A DNA stretch of 64,000 nt. It comes from Zea mays (lineage: Eukaryota > Streptophyta > Magnoliopsida > Poales > Poaceae). The number at the start of each line of letters is the position of its first letter. The stretch's first letter is position 1. Below, in pieces: positions 46,701-58,500 of the stretch. The DNA lies in contig NC_050104.1 in assembly GCF_902167145.1 (NCBI RefSeq), positions 98,343,849-98,407,848 of the forward strand, read 5' to 3'. The notes beneath the pieces are model-generated. The model worked only from the letters and a program-made list of their open reading frames with translations. It did not search any database and was not told the DNA's origin. Position numbers and translations under genes: made by a program.

Positions 46701-46980
46701 CCTCAGGGACTTTGGCTACAATCTGAGCAAAGTCCCACTCCTATGTGATAATGAGAGTGCTATCCGCATGGCGGAAAATCCTGTTGAGCACAACCGCACA
46801 AAGCACATTGACATCCGGCATCACTTTTTGAGAGACCACCAGCAAAAGGGAGATATCGAAGTGTTTCATGTTAGCACCGAGAACCAGCTAGCCGATATCT
46901 TTACCAAGCCTCTAGATGAGAAGACCTTTTGCAGGTTGCGTAGTGAGCTAAATGTCTTAGATTCGCGGAACTTGGATTGA
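43775..46980 (+). pseudogene. pol: Sirevirus pol, broken by one frameshift in integrase
   Basis: Two overlapping frames cover it: 43775-44698 and 44692-46980. In order: protease with WIIDSGCTNHM (catalytic D-S-G), GAG-pre-integrase with HRRLAH, the integrase core with Asp in HMDLFGPV and Asp in DNGSEF, then the break, the integrase C-terminus with [12 protein letters not shown], an acidic linker, copia reverse transcriptase with YVDDIIFGS (near 46030), and RNase H with [10 protein letters not shown]. The break is a missing A in the A-run at 44685-44687, which puts TAG at 44696-44698. No other stop is visible. The product would mature proteins and copy and integrate the element; this copy cannot make it whole. 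Confidence 0.95.
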
Positions 46981-47754
46981 TTTATAGCATACATGTGTTT
47001 ATGCCCTTGATCATGTTCCTTATGCATTTTGTTGCTTAATAATGGTGCTCAAGTTGTACAAACACTCCCTGGACCTCACAAGTCCGTTGCAAAGTGATGC
47101 ACATGTTTAGGGGGAGATGTGTTACAACTTGACCCTTTGAGACTAACCATGTGCCTGAGTTTGCCTGATTTAGTCTCAAAGGAGGATTGAAAGGGAAATG
47201 GTGGACTTGGACCATGAAAGACTTCCACTGCACTCCGATGAGAGGGAAACTTATTCCAAGTTCATCTCATGTACTCTTATTGCCTTTGTATTCTTATTGA
47301 AGATTTTGGTGAGGCAATGGGATTCAGGGGCCAAGATTCATCCCGTTTTGGTGTTTGATGCCAAAGGGGGAGAAAATAAAGGCCAAAGCGATAAATGGAT
47401 CAGCTACCACTTGAGAAATTTTGAAAATAGTAGAATAGAGCTTTTGGTTTGTCAAAACTCTTTTATTGTCTCTCTTATCAAGAGTTGGCTTCTTGTGGGG
47501 AGAAATGTTGATTATGGGAAAAAGGGGAGTTTTTTGAAATCTTGAATCAATTTCTCTTGGAATGACTCTCTTTATGTCTTAACATGTGTGTTTGACTTAG
47601 AGATAGAAATTTGAGTTTGATTTGCAAAAACAAACCAAGTGGTGGCAAAGAGTGATCCATATATGTCAAATTTGAATCAAAACAATTTGAGTTCTTATTT
47701 GAATTGATTATGTATTTGTTCTACTTGCTTTATATTGTGTTGGCATAAATCACC
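46981..47754 (+). other. Sirevirus 3' non-coding region
   Basis: No env-like gene. Polypurine-like strings AGGGGGAGA and similar occur near 47109, 47362, 47496 and 47521, ahead of the true tract. Confidence 0.8.
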
Positions 47755-47768
47755 AAAAAGGGGGAGAT
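47755..47768 (+). promoter_or_regulatory. Polypurine tract
   Basis: AAAAAGGGGGAGAT directly precedes the 3' LTR start TGAAAGGG. The same string precedes the LTR at 19846. Confidence 0.95.
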
Positions 47769-49005
47769 TGAAAGGGAAATGTGCCCTTGGGCCATTTCTA
47801 AGTATTTTGGTGATTTAGTGTCCAACACAAGTGCCTAAGTATAAAATGGTGAACAAAGTACAAATCAAGGATAAAGGTATGTTTCTCAGACTTAGTACAT
47901 TGTTTTTGAGACTAATGTATTGTGTCTAAGTGCTGGAAACAGGAAAAATCGAATTGGAAATGAGATGGCTTTGTTCAGCCAAAGTCTGCTCAGTCTGGGA
48001 GCACCGGACTGTCCGGTGGTGCACCGGACAGTGTCCGGTGCGCCAGGCTAGCTCGAGCGAACTGGCCGCTCTCGGGAATTCACCGGTGTCGTACGGCTAT
48101 AATTCACCGGACTGTCCGGTGTGCACTGGACTGTCCCGTGAGCCAACGGTCGGCCGGGCCAACGGTCGGCCGCGCGATCTGCGCGGGACACGTGGCCGAG
48201 CCAACGGCTAGAAGGAGGCACCGGACTGTCCGGTGTGCACCGGACATGTCCGGTGCGCCAACGGCTCTCTAGCTGCCAACGGTCGGCTTCGCCATTTAAG
48301 GAAGGAAATCGGGCACCGGACAGTGTCCGGTGTGCACCGGACTGTCCGGTGCGCCAGACGACAGAAGGCAAGAATTGCCTTCCCAGATTGCTCTCAACGG
48401 CTCCTAGCTGCCTTGGGACTATAAAAGGGACCCCTAGGCGCATGGAGGAGAATACCAAGCATTCCTAGAGCACTCTTGATCACTCACACTCCATTCTTGC
48501 GCACTTGTTCGACATTCTAGTGATTTGAGCTCCGTTCTAGTGTGCTAGTCTCTTGAGCTCAAGTCTGGGTCTTGTGTGTGCGTATTTGCTGTGATCTTTG
48601 TGTCTTGTGTGAGTTGCTAATCCCTCCCTTGCTCCGTGCTTCTTTGTGAACTTCAAGTGTAAGGGCGAGAGGCTCCAAGTTGTGGAGATTCCTCGCAAAC
48701 GGGATTAAGAAAAGCAAAGCAAAACACCGTGGTATTCAAGTGGGTCTTTGGACCACTTGAGAGGGGTTGATTGCAACCCTCGTCCGTTGGGACGCCACAA
48801 CGTGGAGTAGGCAAGCGTTGGTCTTGGCCGAACCACGGGATAACCACCGTGCCATCTCTGTGATTGATATCTTTGTGGTTATTGTGTTTTTTGAGACTCC
48901 TCTCTAGCCACTTGGCATTATTGTGCTAACACTTAACCAAGTTTTTGTGGCTTAAGTTTCAAGTTTTACAGGATCACCTATTCACCCCCCCTCTAGGTGC
49001 TCTCA
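47769..49005 (+). repeat. Sirevirus 3' LTR
   Basis: 1237 bp, equal in length to the 5' LTR, with about 12 substitutions and no indel noticed. Confidence 0.97.
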
Positions 49006-49010
49006 GTAAT

Positions 49011-49315
49011 ATCCAACGATATACTAAAATGTTTGCTCTTAGACTTAGATTTAACGGTGGAATGTTCTATATCTAAAAAGAGTATCTAAAACGTATAACG
49101 GTGGCATTCTTAAGCATAGGTCTAGTGTTTGATCTTCTACTTATTTCTGGTTGCTCATATTTTTCTATTTCTTTTCTATCAACACGCGTGGAAGAGCATG
49201 CCAGACAAAAATGCTACGTTGATGTAAGGCTATCTCCAACAGTCTCTATATCTCACATTCTTTTTTACTCCCTATTTCAAATTCTGGTTTATAAACAATA
49301 CAGTCTATAAGTGCA
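49011..49315. mobile_element. Spacer and MITE-like fragment
   Basis: From 49223 the sequence GGCTATCTCCAACAGTCTC matches the reversed right end of the element at 23867-25268 (GGCTATCTCCAGCAGACTC), and similarity continues to GTGCA at 49315, where a copia LTR interrupts it. The rest, 49011-49222, is unassigned. Confidence 0.5.
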
Positions 49316-50418
49316 TGAAAGGGAAATAGGCTTACACCTTTTCCTAATTGATTTTGGTGGTTTAATTGCCCAACACAAATAAATTGGACTAACTAGTTTG
49401 CTCTAGATTATAAGTTTTACAGGTGCCAAAGGTTCACAACAAATCAATAAAAAGACCAAGAAAGGGTTCAAACAAAGAGAGCAAAAGACAACCGAAGTGT
49501 GCCCTGGTCTGGCGCACTGGACTGTCCGGTGTGCCACCAAACAGTGTCCGGTGCACCAGGGAACCCGACTCCGAACTTGGCACCTTCGGGAATTCTGGGA
49601 AGCCGCTCCGCTATAATTCACTGGACTGTCCGGTATAGCACCGGACTGTCCGGTGTGCCAGCGGAGCAACGACTACTTCGCACCAACGGTCGTCTGCAGA
49701 GAGCAGTTAATGCGCTACAGTGCGCGCAGAAGTCAGAGCAGAGCCAGAAGGCGCACCGGACATTGAACAGGAACTGTCCGGTGCACCACCGGACTGTCCG
49801 GTGGCCCAGATGTCAGAAGCTCCAACGGTCGAACCCTAACGGCCGGGTAACGTGGCTGGCGCACCAGACAGTGCCCGGTGGCGCACCGGACTGTCCGGTG
49901 CGCCATGCGATAGCAGCCTCCACCAACGGCTCCTTTGGTGGTTGGGGCTATAAATACCCCCAACCACCCACCATTCATGGCATCCATGTTTTTAGCCCTC
50001 ACACCTCATACAAGAGCTATAGCATTCAATACAAGACACAAACAAGAGATCAAATCCTCTCCCAAGTCCAAAGACAATTCCAATCAAATAGTGACTAGTG
50101 ATAGAGAGATACTTGTCTTCATTTGAGCTCTTGCGCTTGGATTGCTCTTCTTCATTCTTTCTTGATTCCAACTCAATTGTAACCAAGGCAAGAGACACCA
50201 ATTGTGTGGTGGTCCTTGTGGGGACTTAGTGTCCCGTTTGATTGAGAAGAGAAGCTCACTCGGTCTAAGTGACTGTTTGAGAGAGGGAAAGGGTTGAAAG
50301 AGACCCGGTCTTTGTGACCACCTCAACGGGGAGTAGGTTTGCAAGAACCGAACCTCGGTAAAACAAATCACCGTGTCATCTGTTCTTATTCGCTTGTGAT
50401 TTGTTTTCGCCCTCTCTC
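49316..50418 (+). repeat. Copia (Sirevirus-type) LTR, truncated by a gypsy LTR
   Basis: It starts TGAAAGGGAAATAGGC, has CACCGGACTGTCCGGTG-type palindromes at 49515-49900 and a TATA box near 49949 (TATAAATAC). It shares blocks with the LTR at 19846, such as GAACCGAACCTCGGTAAAAC. It stops at 50418, where TGTAGCATCCC begins. The remainder would lie beyond the window. Confidence 0.85.
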
Positions 50419-53099
50419 TGTAGCATCCCAAAAATTCAAATCTTGGAATTTTCTCAAAGTCGCTCTAAATTTCAAAATGAATTTCAAATTTCGTTTCAAA
50501 ATGTTTGTTTGCAAGTTGATATCAACAAATAATATATAGTGGTCTATATTCTCTCCAAAATCCTCCTCAAATATCCTACAAATATTTCTCCAGTGATCCC
50601 CCTCAAATTCTTTCCAGAAATACTGCCCAAATATTCCACCGATATATCTCCAAGTATTTTCCTCCTGAGAAATACTTCAGAATCATTTCTCAAGTCCCTA
50701 CAAATATTTTTTGCATAACTTTCATCATGCTCATACATATACGTATGCCTCCGGTGTCATACGTTGAACTCTACAAGCTAATCTCACTCATATAAGACAA
50801 ATCCATGCTAATCTCCCACTAATCCTCTCATCCTCCCACTAATCCTCTCATCCCTCCCCATAATCCCCCCACCATGGCTATAAATAGATGGGCAAGGGCC
50901 TCCTCTCATCCCACCCCAAGCCATTTCATGGCAACTCTCTCCCCCCCCACACACCCACTCCATGTTCCACACAAGCACACACTAGCACAAGGATCGTTCG
51001 GTCGTTCTTCGATCGTTCGTCCCCCTGTTCTTAGTTTGTTCGTTCGTTCGTCCGATCGTTCGTCCGATCGTTCATGGTTCGTTCGTCCGTTCGTTCGATC
51101 GTTCGTCCGTTCGTTCGTCCAAATAATCTTTTTCCTGCCGTTATGCTGCCGAAATTCCGATCGTTCGTTCGTTCGTTCAATCATTCGATCGTTCATCGTT
51201 CGTTCATAGTTCCTATTCATCGTTCATTGTTCGTTCATAGTCCCTATTCATCGTTCTTCTAGATAATCTTTGTCCTGTCGTTATGCTGCCGAAATTCCGA
51301 TCGTTCGTTCGTCCGATCATTCGATCGTCCGTCCGTTCGTTCGTCCAAATAATCTTTTTCCTGCCATTATGCTGCCGAAATTCCGATCGTTCGTTCGTTC
51401 GATCATTCGATCGTTCATCGTTCGTTCATAGTTCCTATTCATCGTTCATCGTTCGTTCGTCCGGTCATTCGATCGTTCGTCCGTTTGTTCATAGTTCCTA
51501 TTCATCGTTCATCGTCACTATTCATCGTTCATCGTTCGTTCATACGAATGTTCACATCACTATTTACCATTACTATTCACCGTTACTATTCACCATCATT
51601 ATTCATTGTTACTATTCACTGTTCCTATTCATCATCGTTACTATTTATCGATGATATCTATGGCAACCTTTTTGTCGTCACTATTCATCGTTACTATTCA
51701 TCGATCATCCGATCACCCCAAATTTCAACTACTCATCCGTCATGCTGTCCAGTCCACCTAAGACCAGCTAGACCAATATTTCAGGCATATGAACTCCGGT
51801 GACTTTGATTTTCCTTCCAGTAGGGAAATTCCCATCTGGTCACCCATCCCAGATTTCTCCAAGTTGAGCACGCTTAACTTTGAGATTCCTTCGAACCAGG
51901 CTTCCAAACTCAGATTCCAATAATTCTCGTTTCTAAATTCTTATCAAACTATTCCCTATCCAACCATGTCATCCCTTAAGCATGGTCCATATTCTAGAAA
52001 ACTCCCAAAATACTCTTGTCCCATATTCTGCCTATAACTCTCCTGTTCATACTAAGTCAAACGATTCATTCGTCACTATTCTCACCAACAGTGAACTTCA
52101 CTGTGCTACAACACATACACCCAGCTATAAATACAGCCAGCTACCCTCTCCCTCTCCACACACACTCAACATCCTCAGCCAAGGCAAACACCCCACCCAC
52201 TCAGTTACTCCGCTCTGCCGGCTACACGCATAGTGTCGCTTCGCCTCCAGTTCACCCTCCTGGTAAGCACCTCCACCAGTAATATCACAACACCACATGA
52301 CACAGATTCTATTCAAGACTCTACCCATCCATATATCGCTATTCTGACCACTATACTAAATATTTGTTGGTATACTTGCTGGTTTGTATGTTTGCTTGTT
52401 CATATTGCATAGTTATCGGAGCGTTCGTGCCGTCTCGTGGAGGCCAGATCTGCAAGTCTACACCAGGCGGTGGAGCTAGAAGCCAGTTCTGCGAGCTCTC
52501 CTTCCCCCTTCACCGGATAAGCACGGCAAGCTCACTGGATCCCTTTGATGCATAAATTACCTATGATTTTTCAACCACAACCCTCAGCCTGTTATTTTAT
52601 GCATGATATGATTTTGAGACAAGTTATTATGGCCACCCAAGCCGCTTGCCGCAATCAATCTTTAATATATTTGTTACAAATGATTTGAGAAAAGATGTGA
52701 GTTTTTCAAAAGAAAATGCTCTTCAAAATGTGCATGATGAAGGGTTTTCACCCTTATCACCTTTGAGTAGGGATGATCAGGGACTCCCTGGTTTAGGGGA
52801 GGGCCTAAGGTGATGGCTCAGCTGGTTTAGGCGTGAGCAGAAGGATTGTCCCCTCACATAAGGACCAGTTTATCATCCTTCACTACATGTACTCATGATA
52901 AGTACAACCACTCGAGACTGTGTGGGCAGTCACTCAATCTGAACTCGTACGGTCCAACCCCAAGGTTATGAAGGCTGGGGAGCACCGGGAGGATAAGGAG
53001 GGGGAATGTTTTGTTCGGTTTGGACATGGCGGTGGCCTGGCTCCTTCCGGTATAACCGTTAAGGTTAGGACGTGCGAGTAAAGAAAGAGATTCGGATTC
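50419..53099 (+). repeat. Gypsy-type LTR region, interrupted at 53100
   Basis: It starts TGTAGCATCCCAAAAATTC, a beginning shared by several grass gypsy LTRs. CTCTC at 50414-50418 is the putative left target duplication. It contains TATAAATA boxes near 50878 and 52133, a TTCG-rich repeat block, and near 52740-53060 non-coding DNA like that in the other long gypsy LTR. No coding region is recognised. It is cut by the copia element at 53100. Confidence 0.6.
50995..51720. repeat. TTCG-rich imperfect repeat block
   Basis: Runs of GTTCGTTCGTCC and ATTCATCGTT. A larger unit with AATAATCTTTTTCCTGCC and CTGCCGAAATTCCGATCG recurs at about 51121, 51261 and 51347. Frames here read Ser-Phe-Val-Arg repeats and are not genes. 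Confidence 0.85.
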
Positions 53100-55510
53100 T
53101 GAAAGTTGCCTAGAGGGGGGTGAATAGGCAAGTTAAAACTTTTTCAACAAGAGCTAGAAGCAAACTGGGTAAAACTGAGTTGATCTCAAAATTCACCTAG
53201 TTAACTTTGGAAATGAGATGTTCTAAATGATCCACAGGGTTCAAAGTAGTAGATCTGAGAAGGGCACTTCTCAAAATCCACACACCAAAAAGATATAAAC
53301 AAATCTTTCACGGAATGGTGAGAGAACGAAGAACACAAACAAACACAATGAACAAGAACACAAGAGACACAAGATTTATCCCGAGGTTCGGTCACACCAC
53401 CAAGGTGCCCTACTTCCTCGTTGAGGCGCCCACAAAGAGCCGGGTCTCTTTCAACCCTAATCCTCCCTTTGCCGACCACAAAGGTCAAGCTCACACACTA
53501 AGCTTTGCTCAAACGAGCGGGTAATACAAACTTTCTTGTGGTCTTCCACAAGATTTGGAGACTCACAAGAGACACCTAGTCGTCTAGGAGCTAGAAGCTC
53601 CAAGAGTAATGAATCCACAAAGAACTCGATGTAGTACCAAAGCTCGAATGAAGAAGAGCAAGAGAGATTTGGAGATGAAGCACAAAAACCGCAGCTCTCA
53701 AACTCACTCAAAGATTTCTCTCCAAAGATTTGAAATGGGAGAGGCAAGAGATGTGTGAGAGAGAGAGTGGGAGGTGTTCTTCAAGTTAGAAATGGAGTTT
53801 GGGTCGTGCTCTTATGTAAGGGGAGAGAGGTAGGAGTGAATATATATAGGTGGAGCTCAAAACTAGCCGTTGGGCAGATTTTTCTGTCTGAGACCGGTTG
53901 AACCACACCCTAGGGCGGTTGAACCGCCCCTGGCAGGTCAAGCAAACTGTCTGCCAGTCTGACTGTCTGACTGACTGTCAGACTGACCTGCAGACTGGTC
54001 AAGTTGACCAAGACCGGTTGAACCGCTCCTAAGACCGGTTCAACCGCCTAGGGCAGGCTAACAGACAGTCTGCCAGTCAGACTGGCAGAATGCAGGTCAG
54101 ACTGCAAAAACAGGTCCTGACACCGGTTGAACCGCCCCTAGGGCCGGTTCAACCGGCTAGGGGTCAGACTGGCAGTCAGTCTGCCAGTCAGGAGGTCAGA
54201 CCGGTCAGGTGACCCTGACACCGGTTGAACCTCCCCTAGGACCGGTTCAACCGGTTTTGACCAGTGAGGTCCGGGGAAAATACCCCAGCTGAACTTTCCC
54301 TGGACACCGGTTGAACCTCTCTGGACCCCGGTTGAACTTGCCCTGGACCCCGGTTGAACCTCTCTGGACCCCGGTTGAACTTGCCCTAGACCCCGGTTGA
54401 AGTTGAAGTTCAGCTGGAGTTGAGAAAGCTCAACTCAGCTGAAGTTCAGCTCAGCTGCAGCTGAAGAAGCTCAGCTGCAGTTTAAGAAGATCAGCTGCTT
54501 TTCAACAAGAACACTCTAGGTTTCTCAAACCTAACCACGGTCAACCATAAAATTTTAAATAGATTTTTGATTTTGAAAAAATAGCTTTTGAATATAGAGG
54601 CTTGAGCTTTTGCAAACACCTATCTTCTTTTTGGATCCCTCTTTATAGTACGACGATTTCTATACTCAAGTTAAATAAAATATAATTAAGTAAACTCCTT
54701 GAGTCATTGGTGTCTCATGTGTGATTTCTCCATGGCGTTGCTTCATAAGGATCAAACATCTTTGTCTCACCTTTTGAAGCAAACATAAATCAAACCATGT
54801 GACTTGTACCATATCACCATATGTGAGTTCAAATCATGGCTTCAAGTCACTGTACTGATGCATCAACATGTTATAACTCTTCATAGCTGATTAGTTCATC
54901 GACTTAGTGCAAGTACTCTCTTCTTCACCTTAGCCATGGTACCTCGGTCCACAAGCCGTCGCTTGGCCTTCACCTTCGCTTAGTTCCTCGAAGCTCTTTC
55001 CTTGCTATCTTTACCCTATCAAGCCATTCTTGAGTCACATCATATTGAGCATCCATTGAGAGAATCATTTCTTCAATATTGTGAACCTTGCTTGAATGTC
55101 TTTTAGATATAACCGTTAAGATCAATCAAGCTCTAGTTTGATTCTCATAGAAGCATATATGGACTGATAGTAATATGGTCAAGCCAATTCACGATTCCTC
55201 ATATCTTATTCACTTTGGCTTGACCTATCCTCTTTAATCACTTCATCCTCTATTCTGATCATATGTATGTAGTGATTTCTCAGGTCTTGTCCATATATTC
55301 AAACCAATGTAGAGATCATATTGTATCCATTTGCATTGTCTCATAGGTTATTTAACCTCGTGTTGAACCTTTGTTCACTGATCATTATACACTATTCAAG
55401 TATGTTCATCATACTGAATTTCCTGTTCAACACTTAGCAAACTTGTTAGTCTTTTAAATGTGTTGTCATCCAAATCACCAAAACTCACAAAAGGGATGAA
55501 TGCACTTTCA
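53100..55510 (-). repeat. 3' LTR of minus-strand copia element
   Basis: 2411 bp. Plus-strand ends are TGAAAGTTGCC and TGCACTTTCA. It has a minus-strand TATA run near 53840 and a cluster of ACCGGTTGAACC and GGTTCAACCGG motifs at 53890-54390, including the palindrome CCGGTTCAACCGG at 54144 and 54242. CTGACTG/CAGTCAG inverted runs lie between them. Confidence 0.92.
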
Positions 55511-55524
55511 ATCTCCCCCTTTTT
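55511..55524 (-). promoter_or_regulatory. Polypurine tract, minus strand
   Basis: ATCTCCCCCTTTTT on the plus strand is AAAAAGGGGGAGAT on the minus strand, identical to the tracts at 19832 and 47755. Confidence 0.92.
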
Positions 55525-58500
55525 GGTGATTGATGACAACACATTTAAAGCTTACATAATATTTGATAAATAAGATTTTGAATCCTATGATATAGTTTCC
55601 TCCCCCTAATATGTGCATTTCGGAAAATAACACTTTTGTACTCAAATGCCAAAAGCACATATTTGGGTCAAAGTATGGAGACAACTTATATCATACTATT
55701 CATGGGGTGTAGTGTGTCATAAAATAAACGTGATGCTCATGACATAGAATGCACTTATCAACTTTCTACATCTTATGTTTTTCTTATGATTCCCCCCTTT
55801 TGTTAATTATATCTCCCCTTCTTAAAAGTCTTCTAACACTTAGTTGTATAAGACTGAAGGTAAGCTTTAATGCTAAATTTCTCCCCCTTTGTCATAAATC
55901 TCCAAAAAGGATTCAAAGAATATAAAAGGGTAGAAATTATGATTAAGCGAGATTTGAATACACTATCATGAAAAGGATCCTTAGATGGCACAAAGGTAAT
56001 GGATAAGTGTCATAAGTGATGTACCTTTGCGTTTTACCTTTTCAAGGGGTTTCCAGACTTGTGTTGGATATAGAATTCATTAGCAAGCTCTTGTTGGTAT
56101 AATTGTGACATAGGTCCAAGATATCAAATGAATATTGTCATACTAATTTAAAGATAAATCTTGATACTTGGAGTCTAGATGTCACCTAGCATTTTCTTAT
56201 CATAACAAGAGGCAACATGAAAATTGCACAAGTATGGATTCTACAACTAGTGATCATGTACGAAAAATATCAATTGTAAAACACCAATTGATACAATTTG
56301 ATAGATAAGCATATCACTAATTTCATATTACATTAAGTTCTCATCAAGTTTTACTGCACACATATATATGTATTCAATTGATACCTATTGAGAGTACTTA
56401 TTTGCAATTTAAAGTACCAGTGGCATAAAAAGAGTATCAATTGAATATAATTATACAACATAAGGAACATATGCACTATTTAATCAATTAAGTTCTAGAA
56501 AGGAGAATTTATAAGCTATGCTACTTTAGACATTTGCAATCCAAAAGGATGTGATACATGTTTACCAATTTTAGATGATGTTGGAGTATCATATAAAAGA
56601 GAAACTCATTCCCTTATGAAATGTATAAAAGATACATTTATTGGAGCAAAGAATTTTTGATACCCATCAAATTTGCAGTGGAAGCGATTGTCTTTGCCCG
56701 AAAATTCCTTTCTAATTTAAGACTACACACATAATAGACTTGGAAATGAAGTTAGTCTCAAAGATTCAAATTATAGACCATTCTCCCCCTAAATGTGTGC
56801 ATACAAGTGATGAATACTTGTTTAGCTTATGCACTTGGACTTGTGAGGCCAGGGGATTTAAGTTCTACAATTTGAACCTTGGTACAAATAAACTATGAAA
56901 TTGTACCAATTGAAGGAATTACTCATAATCAAAAGATATACTAATAGACATGATATGCAATATTTTAAGCCAAGATTCTTGAGAAGTTAGCATGTTTGAC
57001 TCATACCTTACTAAGATGACTTAAGAAAAACTTATGACATCACCACAAGAGGTATTAATCAAATATCTAGAGATTCTTTAATCGTCACCACAAGTGCAAC
57101 CTTATGATGTGACTTAAGATATTGCATATACATGCACACACTAGCATGTAAGAGCCTAGATACACAAATGTAATACAAAGTTCATGGAGTGACACACCTT
57201 TTTTCTACGCCACATGGTCTACATTATAATCATGAATTTCCATCTTAGCTTTTGATAGGCTTGACATTTCTTTACAAAGCAAGATAGTTTTCATTGATGT
57301 CCATCAGTCTTCATCATGACTTGGATTGAGTCAATTTAGCATACCAAAGAGAAACTTATCCTCTTCAAAAATCAACATAAACTCATTCTCTTCAAAGAAC
57401 TACACAAATTCACTCATAATGAAGGATATTATATGATTATGTCACTACTTCTTCATTATTTGGTTTACAAGATAGTTCAACTTCCTTCTTGATTCACTGT
57501 GATCTCTTTTCTCTTTATGATTTCATCCAACCAAGTGATCTTGAACTTCATTCATTTTTTGTAGATTTTGAATCCATCTTGAAAGCACTTGGAAGGACCT
57601 TGTTGAAACACTTAGAAAAGAGAGCATTAAAAACACAAGAGAGGGTTTCACAAATGATGATCCTTATATGTGGATGGCAAATGAATCATCATTATTGAGA
57701 CCCAAAAGGACTAAATTCCTTTAAATTAGTGCACACATATTGATGATGTCAAAGTTATATGCACTATTGAACATTTTATATTGCAAGGAATTTAACCTAT
57801 ACTATGGTACATCCCACTAAGGATAGAATACTAAAACAACCGAAGGAGAGGAAGTTTCCATACCTTGGCCTCTTATCAACTTATTCTTACTTTAGTTGAA
57901 TAGTATCATTTAAGCTTATGATTTATCCAATTTAAAACAAGCACCATCTCTTAACATAGATGTTCTATGGATAAACTCAACACAAGAGATGACATTAGTA
58001 GCACAAGCACTAGTTTCTTATTTAGCAATTCTTTATATGTGGAAGGCAAGCGAGTTGCTAAAATAGAGAAACCTCATAATATGGACTAAATTTCCCTTGA
58101 GCCCTCATGCACAATATATTTTGAATGACATGGATAATATGCATGGTTGTTCAATGAAGTCTAAAGGGCTGACTTAATCCATATTATGGTGAGTGTCTAA
58201 TAAAGAAGAATCAAATCCAAATTAACTAGATAGAGAATACGTCACATAATTTTGGGTTGTTCACCATATGATAATATTCATTCATCTTCCAATTAGACCT
58301 TTATTTCATAATCAACAACTGATGTATATCCTCAAGTGCTTCTTTTTCCTTAGTGGCTACATAAGTCACAAAAAGATAAGATTTGAAAATAATATGCACT
58401 TGAGATTCAATTGTTACCACCCTTGCTACTATCTCCAAATATGATTTATACATTCATTATCGAGCACCCAACTTGATCCATTGAAGGCGTGATCCTGCAA

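Larger units (their letters stand above)
40100..49005 (+). mobile_element. Complete Sirevirus-type copia element (Opie-like), TSD GTAAT
   Basis: 8906 bp with two 1237-bp LTRs, a PBS, gag, pol and a polypurine tract in order. It is flanked by GTAAT at 40095-40099 and 49006-49010. I counted about 12 differences between the LTRs (about 1%), so the insertion is recent, within a few hundred thousand years at commonly used grass rates. One base missing in the integrase region breaks pol; gag is open. The Opie-like label rests on LTR start, length and palindromes. Confidence 0.97.

Noticed and set aside
50874..51654. Open frames encoding Ser-Phe-Val-Arg repeats
   Set aside because: They arise from TTCG tetranucleotide repeats in an LTR.
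53315..53747. Short frames conserved at 53201-53747 and 62596-63142
   Set aside because: Conserved only because they lie in the two LTR copies of one element; no domain recognised.
57489..57698. Short plus-strand frame in the non-autonomous copia interior
   Set aside because: It lies in a diverged duplicated AT-rich segment; the paralogous copy near 59420-59560 does not keep the frame.
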